Positions 24,801-36,606 of a stretch of DNA of 64,000 nt are shown here, in pieces. How positions within the stretch are numbered: the stretch's first letter is position 1; each line of letters opens with the position of its first letter. Source of the stretch: Phylloscopus collybita (taxonomy: Eukaryota; Chordata; Aves; Passeriformes; Phylloscopidae). The position numbers and the translations under genes were made by a program. The notes under the pieces were generated by a model. That model was not told where the DNA came from and made no database searches. It saw only the letters and a program-made list of their open reading frames with translations. The DNA lies in the NCBI GenBank assembly GCA_027886175.1, contig JAJNNQ010000130.1:13223501-13287500 (forward strand). Reading direction: 5' to 3'.

Positions 24801-27800
24801 ATGTGAAGGATATCAGAAGGGGACCTGCTGAGCTTTACAGCTGACTTCCAGGGAATTATCCATAATAGAGCCGTTATAGGAAAATTATGACAGACACAAC
24901 GTACAGGGACCTCTGCTTACCTCCCCTGAGGATTTGTGCAGGACCTCATAATCAAACAGAGTTAGGACTTTCCTCAGAATCAAAGGGACGCTACACTTTG
25001 CAAGGGAAAAGCAGTCCAATCAACTTCATGGTGTTTTATCACACAAACCCAGAGAGGATTCTAGACTCATGCATATTAATTGCCCGCTGCAAGAAATGAC
25101 TAGCATTCCTCTGCTGCCAGGGACTACTTGCTCAAGTTTAGGTTCTCAAAATTACTATCCTGCCTTGTCCACAGTTAAAAATGTAGTCCTTGCTGCTTCT
25201 GTGTGAGGGTTTTTTGAGAAGCCATAATGTCCCTTTACAACAAGCACTTACAATGGGTCTTGATGTGACAACAGTTTGGGCTTTTCAAGCTGTTACAGGC
25301 CAAATTTCATGAACCTGGGACATTTCACAGCAAAATAATTCAGGTTGAGGAAGCTTCAATGCGTACTAGGGAGTGCAAAAGAATGAGCAGTCTTGAGGTG
25401 AATTGAGTAAAACGTGGAATCTGTTCAAGTCAAGAAAGCCAGAACTTGAACAAATCTGCAAAGCACTGGCTGATATTGCAGCAGCTAAAGCTCTGTGACA
25501 TCTTGATTTCATGATCGCAGTCACTTGGGCTAAACCAAAAGACATCAAACTCTTTCTTACCCTCCCAGAAACCCTAATTTGTGCACACACCACAGTGCTG
25601 CACTAGCACAATTCTGCTTAGTAGTTGTTATTTTCTACTGTTTTCAGTAATCACTCTCCAGTACAACTGCAAAGAATTTAATTCACCTGTGTGGGCATGC
25701 CCTGGCTGGGGAAAATTGCATGGGCTTGTGTGCGAGCTATGAAAGAGAAAACTGAAGGCACTTGAGGAAGGTTTTACTGAGGAGTTAATCTTTGAAAATG
25801 AACTGAATTAGTTTACCCAAACTGAACAATTACTTTTCCATAACAAACAGTGGGAAACATTAATATTACCATATCTTACACCAAAGTTCACCATTACAAT
25901 GATAGAAGCCTTTTTGAGAGGCCTATCACCATTACATCTAGACACTATCAATTAATCATTTCTAGACATTCTTAATTTTTAATCTCTCTTTGAAATATTA
26001 TTTAACTTTGCAGTATACATTCTAAGCAGGTGCACCTAACAGCTTCTGTGAAATAATGTGCAGTGGAATGAGCAGTTTGGGGTGTGATAATATCAGTGAA
26101 AATTATACCCTGCAATTATTACCATACAGTCATAAATAGGATGGTATAATAATGGAATAGTAATGGAAACCACATTTCCATAATGAAGATAATCCACATT
26201 CTGTAGTACCACAGGTTAATTTGCAAAATTAATTTGATCTGATAAATGGTCATAAAATTGTCATATTAACCAAAACCAAAATCAGTGAAAAATTTCTCTG
26301 GTATAAGCATTCAATTTATTCTTTTCTTTCTGTTTTTGCAGACTTAGACACTGAAAACAACATAAAATTATTTTCTACCAAAAACTTCAGCATCAAGATT
26401 GGAAAAATCCAAGATGCTTTTTCAGATTTTATGCTACAAGCTCCAGAAAAAGCTTTTAAGAGTATTATTCACTATCCATAGAAACTAAAATGTTCTGGTT
26501 TTGGGAATATCTCATTTATTTTAACAGTGTCTAATTGTAATTTATGTCTCTTTAACCATCAGTTTACCGCAAGGAAATATGATCAGATGTTTGTTTGCTG
26601 ACGCCCCTACCTGAACTGCTCCTCCTCTGAGTTAGAATTGCCTTGACAAACTTACTTAAAGCAAGTTGTAAAAGCAAGTATCTTGAGATATGTGTACATT
26701 AATGTCTTGCCAAACACTGAATAGGAAGCTGATGTAATTTGCAATGTGAAACTCCTCAAATGTCACCGTAGGCTGAGGCCAAAGTTCCAGACAGCATTCT
26801 GGAATAAGAAAATGGCTCACAGCAGGAAGCTTTTGGTTTATGAAAGAAACAATTACACTCTGCTGTTACTGGGAAACCATCTAGCTAAATAAAAATTAAA
26901 TTTGTCTTAAATGCAAAGAACATGCTTTAAATACTTGGACTACAATGTCACAGATGAAACCTCTCCATTCCACATTCTCTTCAGATCAGTGTCTTGGCAG
27001 CCCATTAGATTTAGAGGATTAATTGATTCTTCCATTCAACACTTAGGTCAAAACCCCAAACCAAGCTACACCCACCCCCGAGCCTACACTTTGTATAAAG
27101 AAGGGGGATCTGTGTGCATGGATGTCAGAACAACTGATTTTAATAAAACGTTATGTATTGTTCCCTAAACATAAGCCATTGACAGGAAAAATACATGTTA
27201 TATAAAATACTTGTATTACTTTAAAATTTATTTTCTCTTCAAACACTTTGCAGGGAGGAAAAAACCTGCTCCCACTGAATTTCTGGGAATGAATCCTTGG
27301 TATTTCTAATCAATAGCCCAGCAATACAAGAATTCATTCACTCAGAACAAGAGGCCTTAATTTCCTTCATCACTACTGAAATAGAGCAAAATTTTCCAGT
27401 GGTTCATGAAAGTGCTTTAACCACTGAGCTATTGGTTACACGCAGATCAGAACACCAGGAAGTATTGTTTTAAAAGGTGGAACACAGGATGTCTCTGCAT
27501 AATAAAGCTGCTTTGTAGTTCTGAGAGAAAAAGGAAAATTTTGACTCCACTACCTGCAGTCTGGCAGATTGCACATTCCCTAAGCAGTATCTCTTACTAA
27601 GATCACTGAAGACTAGAGCAACAAAGCTAAAGGAAAAAAAAAATCACAGCAAATGCTGCTTTTAATCTAGACAAGCCCTGACAAATATCAGCCTTCCCTG
27701 TCCTATGAAATTATGGTAACATTTTATTTTAAGAGAACCCCCTCTTGACTTCCATATGACATGCATACCTTACTGCTTTACTCTTCTCAACCTGCTGATT

Positions 27801-28929
27801 TTACATAACTCAAGATGAGTGTTATTTCTGGGAGGATAAAATTACTCCTATTCTAACAGGAAGATATGCAAAATCATTAACATTTTCTGTGAATGCATCT
27901 TTTTTCCCCTGTTTCTCTAGAAGTATCAGTCTGTATTGTAATCTCCCCTTCACATTGACATGTCTCATTTAAAGAATCAGTGTAAGTAAACAGTGTCTTC
28001 TGAAGCAACAGACAAGGCTTTCACGAGAAATAATTGTTTGACTGCTATATTTCCCGAGAGACAACAAAAATTATTTCCAAACTACACCATCCAGAAGAAT
28101 AAAAATCCAGCCATTTCTCATTAAACAAGGTCTCTTGAGGGCCAGTTCCCAGGGCTGCTTCTCTGCTATCTAGTTACTTTTTCACACTAAATTCCCAAAA
28201 CTCAAATTGATTTTAATCAACTTTATTTTTTTTTCCAACTCATTCCACATGTACTCACTCTCTATTTTATTTATTTATATTTTAAAGTCCAGTGATTTTG
28301 AGATATTGTCTTGCACATTTATAACCTCAAGGGCATTTGAAGTTCTGATGACATTGAGATCACTAGACTCTACATGACTCTCAACTTTTATCTTATTTAT
28401 CATCCTTGTCTTGTTTTCCAGCAATATGAAGAGCAAGTACAAAACAGCCTGTGCTTTTACTGAGTAGCCTGCAAAATCTTTCAGAATGGAGTCCTGTCCT
28501 CCAGGAAGAGGTACCCCTTATCAATTCCATAATTTCCAGCCAGTCAATATAAACTAATTGAATTTCCAATGATTAATGATCTATCCTTTTTATAGGCTTT
28601 CCTTATCTTTCTTTTTTTAAAAAATCTTGCCTAGGAGGTCTATACCTATTTTCAGTGATTTTTAGGTTTTAATTTGCCTATCTTTCTTCTTCATCTAAAC
28701 TGTCCCCACTCAGGTGTCCAAGATACATATGCCATTTATTTCTTTTGTCAAGAAAGCTTCTGCCTCCATATTGCCATATGTCTTTGTGTCCTGCTATGTC
28801 TATGCCTTTTACTATATATATTTATCAAGGCATTTCAGCCTTAATTCTTGGGACATATCTACAAAATGAGTATTAAGAAAAAGATATATTTGTGTACCTA
28901 ATTAAAATCCAACTGGCAAATCTGTTTTT
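18814..28929. other. AT-rich noncoding DNA, no gene seen
   Basis: About 10 kb with no recognised transposon or gene. Items of interest: a ~90-bp pyrimidine-rich stretch (20990-21076) ending TTTCTTTCCAG and followed by AATAAA at about 21119; an open segment at 21256-21366 behind TTTTTATTTCAG; conserved-element-like sequence at 22660-23110 and 24000-24290; and an open segment at 26341-26481 behind a strong acceptor. None can be called an exon from sequence alone. Confidence 0.55.
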
Positions 28930-29400
28930 ATGAGAAAGCTGGCAGCTCTGCCTGCATGGAGGAAGAAGTACTCTGAAAATACGCACAGTCCTGAGGTATT
29001 TTTCAATGAGTGTGGCTTTCCTGGACAGTGCCAGTCAAATCCAGACATTTTGCTATTCAGCAGAAGCTGCAGGTATTCACCTCACCCGAAAAATTTGACC
29101 CTTAATTACTCAATATTAGGCAGTCATATCCGAAAATCATCATTTCAACAATCTGTGCTACAGCATCCATGTGTGCTTGATGGGATTAAGAATGCTTATG
29201 AATCACCTGTAAACTTATGTTTACAATTGTTACAGAACATTGAAGACTCCTTCTACAAGAAGACAGTGTTATTTATTGAGCCAAACACTGGCAAAAATAA
29301 AGAAGCAGCTATTGCCACCAAGAATGATTACACTGTAATCAGACATAGACTAAGCTGGGGTGCTCTGACCCTTCTGGGTGTTTACACTATTTGGTGCTAA
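28930..29400 (+). other. Unrecognised 156-codon ORF, probably chance
   Basis: The longest frame in the window that is not low-complexity. It opens with ATG nine codons after an in-frame TAA and ends at TAA 29398-29400. I recognise no domain, signal peptide or family. The C-terminal end has a short hydrophobic stretch (ALTLLGVYTIWC) too short and too late to be a convincing membrane anchor. In 64 kb of DNA this AT-rich, one such frame arising by chance is plausible. No TATA box, Kozak context, splice signals or nearby AATAAA single it out. It could be a degraded retroposed fragment or an orphan noncoding-RNA ORF. Confidence 0.15.
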
Positions 29401-30360
29401 CTCCACTCTAATGGCGTGAAGCAGGATTAGGTCAAAGATAAAGATTTCTCACTATCAAAACTCCATTTCATTCAGAAGGTCAAAAGATAATGGAAAACAG
29501 AAATCAAGTCTGTGCTGCTGTACGTGCCTCAAGCAGCCTGGGGCAGTCAGCGCTGCTCAGCACTGTACCTTCTGCTTTAGTGCAATGTCTGTGATACCCT
29601 CAGTGCTTTTAACTTGCAGAGCTCAAGCAGAGTAGAAACCTGAACTTCTGAGACTACAGACTTATCCCTTACAGAATTTTTTTGAGTGTCATGAAAAGGG
29701 TTAGGGTTACTTACCTAAGCCACTTACGCAGCATAGCACAAGAATACCTTGATTTGTTTAGTGGAAGGCTTTGATACTTTTTACATACATCACCTTGGAA
29801 ACAAAATGTGAATATGTGGTTGTTCCCTTTACAAGGAGAGAAGTGCTGGATTTACAGCCTTGACAGCTGATGTGCTGTTCATAGCCACTGACATGCACAG
29901 TTCAGCAGTAAAAGGTTGGAGATTTTGCTGTCCTGCCAAGATGCCTCAATCCTGATTGGGAAAGAAACTGCAGGTAAGGACACACACTTAGCTCCCACCT
30001 CCCCAGAATTTCTTCCTAAACAGTGCTATCTGTCCTTCTTCTTGTAGTTTTTGTGACTCAGGGAGAAGACTCCTAATCCATGCTAACTAAAATGGTTGAA
30101 ACACGAGTTTAAGTGTTTCAGTATAAAGACTTTCTCTCTCTATTTTTTTTAAATTAATATATTTTTTATATATTAAATGAACCAAAAGTAATCTTCTGAT
30201 GCTGGCTAGTTATAATGTCATTCATGGTCCCACTTTTACCAGGTAATAGGATGATAATGGAGAAAAATACCTACTAATTTTGCACATCATCAAACTATAT
30301 AATATTCAAACTGACAACAAAAATTTAAGACATGTTTAGCCTATAGGCAGGCCTCACTTA

Positions 30361-30407
30361 AAGTTCTGCCACTTAAAAAGAAGGCAGAACTTGCCTTCTT
30401 TTTAAGT
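30361..30407. repeat. Overlapping double inverted repeat
   Basis: Two perfect inverted repeats share sequence. The first pairs AAGTTCTGCC (30361-30370) with GGCAGAACTT (30383-30392), 10 bp with a 12-nt loop. The second pairs ACTTAAAAAGAAGGCA (30371-30386) with TGCCTTCTTTTTAAGT (30392-30407), 16 bp with a 5-nt loop. The two stems cannot form together. The X-Y-X'-Y' order is what a replication template switch can leave behind. The stems are too short for a microRNA precursor. Confidence 0.9.
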
Positions 30408-31507
30408 AATTGCTTTAATTGCAGATATTATTCAAAGGGAAAATGTCTTCAGTGTTTGCTACTTTAAATGCTGTGCAGTAGACACTGGAGAGATAAATAC
30501 ATCCATGGAGAAAGGGAAGGAGTCATCTCAATGATTATTTTGTGCTGCGTGGTTATTCCTGCTAAATCTTTTGGGATGCCTCACCTTAGAGCTTTTACTG
30601 GAGGTTTGTCACCTTTTCCTTCTGTTGATGTAGTAAGGCACACAAAGCACAGCCACATTCCTCCTTTGCCAGCCGTGGATACATTTTCAATTTCAATTAC
30701 TTTTGATTGCTATATAAAAATTTTAACTCTGACTTGACCTTCAGGAGCAGGTGCAAAAGAGTATGGAATAATAATCAGGATCCCTTTGAGCATAAACACA
30801 GACTGATTTGGGCACAGGTACTCACTCCACTGCAGAACACTTGTTGCCACATTGGATTATTTTTACTGATACATATGTGAGGCTGGTTTAGTAGCAGAAG
30901 AGGTTCTAATAATCCAGCTGCTCTACAAAAAAGCAACAAAAAAATGGAATAGACTAGATATAGGCCAAAATTTTTGAATTACTTGAAAATGTATTCAGTT
31001 CCTTTAGCAGAAAAAAACCCTGTTATATGTGAAAAATGACTCAAATATTATTCATGTAAGTACTCCCTGAAGTACCCAGACCAACAGCCCCTTTTTCCAA
31101 TGTTCAGCTGTGGTTTCCCCCCCTTAAACCCATCAGAAAAATAAAATTAATGCAAAACTGCTTGTTACTAAATGGGTTATATTTGCAGACATCAATCCCT
31201 GCAGTTCTGGAGGCCTGGCAACAAGTTAATGAGGTTTGAGTATTCAGCAACTGAGATAAAACTGACCCAGAGAAACAACAGAGCTGTCAGGCTGTCATTT
31301 CTAGCTGGCAGCATAATGAAAGCTGCAACAGAGGGCAGTTAAGAGTAAATGCACAATAATAATCTGGTTAGAAATAACACTCTAACAATCATTTTCCTTA
31401 TTTAGGGATAACCCTTCTTAACTCAGCAAATTGCTTGTGTATTTATTTATTTGACAGATATGCAGCAAAGGCAGTAACCACATGGAATAAATGTGCATTT
31501 ATTTAGC

Positions 31508-31551
31508 TATATATATATGTGTGTGTGTGTTGTTTTTGGGGGTTTTTTTTG
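31508..31551. repeat. AT/GT microsatellite with T/G run
   Basis: An (AT)n block passes directly into (GT)n at 31508-31530, then into TGTTTTTGGGGGTTTTTTTT up to 31550. It is a compound simple repeat. Confidence 0.8.
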
Positions 31552-34500
31552 CAAGGCACAGACACTATTTAATTTTAAAGAAAATTCTCCAGGAGAATAA
31601 TTAAATCCACATAACTCAACCATTACTGCAAAAATACCTCTCACAGTGTTGAGCAGCATTTGAATACATACTGTTTGAATTCTGATGTCAGTGCTCCCAA
31701 CTGTAAGATAACAAAAACTGAAAGCATATTATTTCTGAATATTAAATACACTGTTTGGAAATACTCCGGACACACGAAAAGTGTGCATGTTCATTAGAAA
31801 CACCTCCATCAGAAATTAATTTCTCCTTCACAATCTGAGTCAAGGAGAAGAAATGAACTTAAATTTCTCCTCTCCCCAGAAAGAAAAATGTCCTCTCTTT
31901 CCTCAGGTGTGCTCAGCACTCGCTGAACCTCCCAGTGGGTCCCCAGCCTTCAGCTCATCTGTATGCTCTGGGGTTTCTGATGCACCCAGCACCCAGCCTG
32001 TCTGGAACAAAGGAAAACAAATGGAAGCTGTTCCAGCATTCATCTAATAGTTTCTTGCTGTAAACAGATTTTACTGATTCCAGTTGTTCCCCACGGACTG
32101 TGAGTAACTCACATCCGTGACATCCCCGCTGCTGTGCCTTCCACAAGTGCACTGACAGAGGGAACCTTGCATCAACTACTTAGAGAGCAATTGTGTCACA
32201 TACCAAAAATAAAAAAATAATCTGCAATATGGAGCTTAGGGCATTTGCCTGGTAGGTGGAACATGATGAGTAAAAGCTCCTGAAAAGAGAACTCATAGGA
32301 GAATACCCTAACCTATGGGATATTGAGGGAAATGAGGAAAAATTACCATTTTCATTCTATGCCAGTTTTTTGAGTGTTGTGCTTCATTTCTCTGGCTTTC
32401 ATTGCAATCATTGAAACACTTCCGTGTTTCAGAACTACTGCTTCAGCATTGCATTCTCATTCCAGCACTTCTGAAAGCACCTTTTTGAGGAACAAGTAAA
32501 AGGAAAATATAATTCAGATCTAACTTCTGAGTGATCTGATGCCTTGTATCTCTCCATTGTCTGGTCAGCACCTAAAAATATTTCCAAAGTTATATTGTTT
32601 GGTGTGCATTGCAAAAAGTGAGCAGACGTATTTCTTCTAGTATTTAAAACAGGAGTGGAACTGAAAAAATATCCTGAAATATTGTGGAAATGGTCTCCTT
32701 TTCCTCAGATCAATAAAACCAACCAACCTTCCACTCTTTTCCAACTTGAAAAGTGTTTACATAGTAAGACAACATAAAACTGATATGTGTTCCCTTTCCT
32801 GTCTTAGAAGCATTTTGTTTATGACTTGTCAATTGGAAATTTAATCTCACTGAAGCTATATCTACTATAAATATTTAGAAATATAGGGAACTCCTTAGTT
32901 CTAGGCCAGAACATGTGGGTGATGCTCCTATACAAATGCTAGGAACATAGGAATTTTAATTGGCTTTTCCTTGTTACTGCTACCTCTTTTTAATTTTCTG
33001 TTGTGAATGTTCTCCCTTGTCGCCTATTAATGTAATTTTTTTTCAAATTTATTCCATCTTTTCTTTGCTATATTTTGTGTTAAATTCTCCTTTTAAATAA
33101 AATTGGAATTAAGTTTAACTCAAGCTCAGGAAAGAGTAAATTTTTGTGTCTGGAACCAGGCAATAAAAACCTGTTCATCACTCTCATAAATATGGCATGT
33201 CGTAGAGAATAGAAAATGTTCCAGGATGCATTTTTTTTTTTCTGTTGAACAATATTGGTAATCCAACATGAAAAATCATGCCATTTAGGATTTCCACAGC
33301 AGCAGATGATATGATTTCAGGGAAGAATACAGACACTTTTAAAGTCTATAACTATTTCCTCCTCATTGACCCAAATATGTTGTGTCACTGAACATTCTGG
33401 GTCAGTGACCTTCTGGTGGCATCATGGAAGGAGTGAAAAAAATGAAGAACTGTTCTTCTGCTATAATCTACAAAAAGGAGAATTAATTTTCCTTTAAGGG
33501 CCTTTTACCGTGTTTTGACAAAATCATTCTTGGAACATTATCATCAATTCTATTCTAAAAATACCTTAACTGCTGGAAAGGTAAAGGAAAAAAGTAATTG
33601 CATAGATCTGAGAGCTGGAAATTTGCATGAGTTATGAACGACAGCCTGAGAGATCCCAACCAATTAAAAAAAAGGGAACTTTGGAGATCATTTGATTGAA
33701 GTAGAGAAAGTGGAAGCTCAAATAACGTCAACAGAAAAGTTGCCATTTTCAGCTCAGTACACATGATAAGACTTTGAGAGCCGTAAGCACCTAATACCAT
33801 TTCAGGAATTTAGTAGTGGGTAAAGATTAAAGCTTACTGTCTCCACAGGGTGCTGAGCTCTTGATTCATGTTTTTTATAACATCAAGTCTGGATTATTGT
33901 AATACCCTGTTTGTACGCCTCTTTGATACAGTGGTTTGTCGTTCACGAGCTTCAACATGCACAGCTTAAAACAACTCAGATCCTCAGTGGAATTGAACTG
34001 TATCAACATCCTACCAGACTTGATTGCCTCTTTGTCAGATTTAAAATGATCTTTAAAATGTGTGTGTTACACACTTTTTTCACCTTTTTTTTTTTTTCCA
34101 GACTAACCTAATGATTTCTCATTTTCTCTGCTTGTTGCATATCATGGTGACAACTGCACTACTGGCTACAGACTCTGAGTGCAGCTCTGCCCTCGACATG
34201 ACAAGAAATACAGTGAGAGAAAGCACTCAGACTAGGATAGATATTAGAAACTCTACAGAACAGATTTCTTAATGCATTTTTTTGTTGTTCTCTTGTTTCA
34301 TGTTTCAGAGTGTGTCTGGCTGTGGAGACATTGAAAACTTGAGAATTACACGACAATTCAATCTTTTTAAAATATACTTTTCACATTGGAAAAGTGTCAT
34401 TGGAGAACGGTAGATAATATTTTATGAATCTATACAAATTAGGTATTCCAGTTATATATTCTAAGGAATCAAGGCAGTAATATGAACAGTTTCTGAGAAG

Positions 34501-34586
34501 TCAGGGAAATGGGAAGAAATGCCACCCTGTTTTTTTCAGCCTTCTGTGTTTGCATTTTTGTAATGGAGTTTCTCACCTACTTTTCA

Positions 34587-34801
34587 TGTAAATAATGATT
34601 GTTTTGCATTCCTTTCTGGAGGAGGAGATAATTGATGGACTGTTGGGTTGACCAGTGTGGTTGGAGAGGACAATTTTTTTTCTCCAATCCATGGTCACTG
34701 TTGGAATTCTATAAATGTCGAGGTCTGTAAATAAACTTTCCCTTTTTTGCCTTGGACATCTCAGTGTGTGTGTGTCATTCATTCGTGTCATATTGTGACA
34801 G
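34587..34801 (+). mobile_element. Probable short LTR (retroviral-type), + strand
   Basis: The layout is that of an LTR 3' half. CTATAAATG (about 34710) serves as a TATA box. AATAAAC (about 34731) follows within roughly 25 bases as a polyadenylation signal. A U5-like tail TTTTTTGCCTTGGACATCTC and a GT-rich end come next. Upstream is a U3-like stretch with GATGGACTGTTGGGTTGACC. A start at TGTAAAT (34587) and an end at ...GTGTCA (34778) would be flanked by a 4-bp TTCA on both sides (34583-34586, 34779-34782), as for ERV1-class elements. TTCATTCATTC is low-complexity, though, so this may be luck, and the end could instead be GTGACA at 34801. No internal coding sequence is adjacent. A chance arrangement in unique DNA remains possible. 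Confidence 0.45.
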
Positions 34802-36270
34802 AGACAGCAAGTGATTGGAGAAAAATAGTACCAGTGGATAATAGTGACAGCTTAAAGATAAAAGAAGAGGGCGTCATGAATGGTGCATCACCACAGAGGG
34901 TAAATCTTTTAAATAGTCATTCAATGTATCTATTCATGTAAAGAAATATTTAGAGTAGAAAAAATAATAATCAAATATTTAGGCTTACTTTCAAGAGAAC
35001 TCAGCACTCCAAAGACAACTGTAAATTTCATTGCAGTCTTCTAGTTAAGTAAATAGATATTACTTGAATATGCAGGGAGTACAAATACAAAATTTCCTGC
35101 AACTCCAGCTGTGGTAAAAAAATGCACACAACAGAAATGTGTAAAAGAACTGATGAAATACTACATGAAAATTTTAGTATTTTGAACAATTAATTACAAT
35201 ATTCCAGTGGATTCAAAGTTTTAAAAATCAAACCACAGGACACTTGTGTAAGGGATCTTAACTCTCTTCTAGGTAGGTAAGATAAATATGTAGGCAAGTA
35301 AGAAAAACTGCTATGTCACAGAATGCAATGTCAATTATCTGTAAGTATCTGAAGGTATAAACAACAGTTGCACACAGGAATTATTCAGGTTGGTCTACAG
35401 GAATTTAGATACATTTCAGCAGAAAATGAAGAGAAGGGAGTCACTCCAAGCATTACATAAGCCTTACAAAATGACAAAAGTCTTGCCTGTTGCAACAGGC
35501 AAAACACTAGAAGATGCAATGACTCAAACCATCTTGTAATTATCATAAGGATCCATTGGATTAATGGATAATCCCATCTAGATATATAGAAATAAACCCA
35601 AATCTTTCTTAGTCTGATTCCCACCACCATTACAGTGCAGTATGATGCCACCCCAACTAATTAGATAAACTAATATCCCTGCAACCCTAAAGATGCAGAG
35701 ATATGGCCCAATATTATGTTAATAATTTCAAAGCCTTTTCTGGTACAAGTTTTTAGCATCTCTTTTTGTCTTATATGGTTTTGCATTTTCTGTGCTTTTG
35801 TCCTGATTGTACAATTCCCTAGTTACACTGATAAAACACATTCATAATAAAAAAATGTCTTGTAGGAATTCAGTCTTGGGTTCTTTCTTTCCAGATCAGC
35901 TTCTCCTCTAAAGCAATACTTCAGTATAATAATCTCAGATTTACATCAGGTTTGCTGAATTTTCAGGTTCACTGAGTACAGTAGTGAAGACAAGAATCTT
36001 CTCCAGCCTGATTTTCTTGGACAGTCCCTTTTTCTCTACTCCTTATTCCTTTTTTTTTTTATGAAAACACAGATTTCCTCCAAAGTTGGGGTTTTGTTTT
36101 CCTTCTCTCTCTTGGTTGTTTGTTTGAATTATTTGGCTAGGTTGACTGCTTTCTTTGCTATGGCACTGAATACATTTCAAAATGGGTTTTCATTGATGTG
36201 TCTGCTGGATCTGCTGCTGGAATCATTTATTACCTGCCTGCACTGAACTGGAGAAGCCTCTGAGTTATGA

Positions 36271-36335
36271 TGATAAGGACAGTAGAACAGAACAGCCCTT
36301 TACTCTGATAAGGACAGTAGAACAGCACAGCCTTG
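36271..36335. repeat. 35-bp tandem duplication, about 1.9 copies
   Basis: TGATAAGGACAGTAGAACAG occurs at 36271 and again at 36306, with the intervening AACAGCCCTT part repeated as CACAGCC after the second copy. This is a recent local duplication. Confidence 0.85.
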
Positions 36336-36541
36336 GAGAGGTAGATAAAGGTGTAGCTTAGGCAAACTGGAGTCATGAAAAATGCAAGCAGGAGGCCAGC
36401 TCAGCCCTGCAAGGCTGACAAAGCAGAAGACAGGCAAAGCAATGATACTGCACTTGCCCAAAAGCAGGGGTCCAGGAACAGTCACCTGAAAAGGACATTG
36501 CACTTCGACAAACACCCTTCCCTTAAGAATAATGAGATTTC

Positions 36542-36545
<4 letters not shown>

Positions 36546-36574
<29 letters not shown>

Positions 36575-36606
36575 ACCCACAAACAAACAAAAAAACCCGT
36601 ACAACC
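36546..36606. repeat. Poly-A run (28 nt) plus A/C tract
   Basis: 28 A at 36546-36573 are followed by CACCCACAAACAAACAAAAAAACCC up to about 36600. It is simple sequence with no polyadenylation signal before it. Confidence 0.8.

Larger units (their letters stand above)
29401..34586. other. AT-rich noncoding DNA, no gene seen
   Basis: Unique sequence apart from the double inverted repeat at 30361-30407, an AT/GT microsatellite with adjoining T/G run at 31508-31551, and short T runs near 33231-33241 and 34086-34098. Frames such as 31853-32047 show no protein resemblance. Confidence 0.6.
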
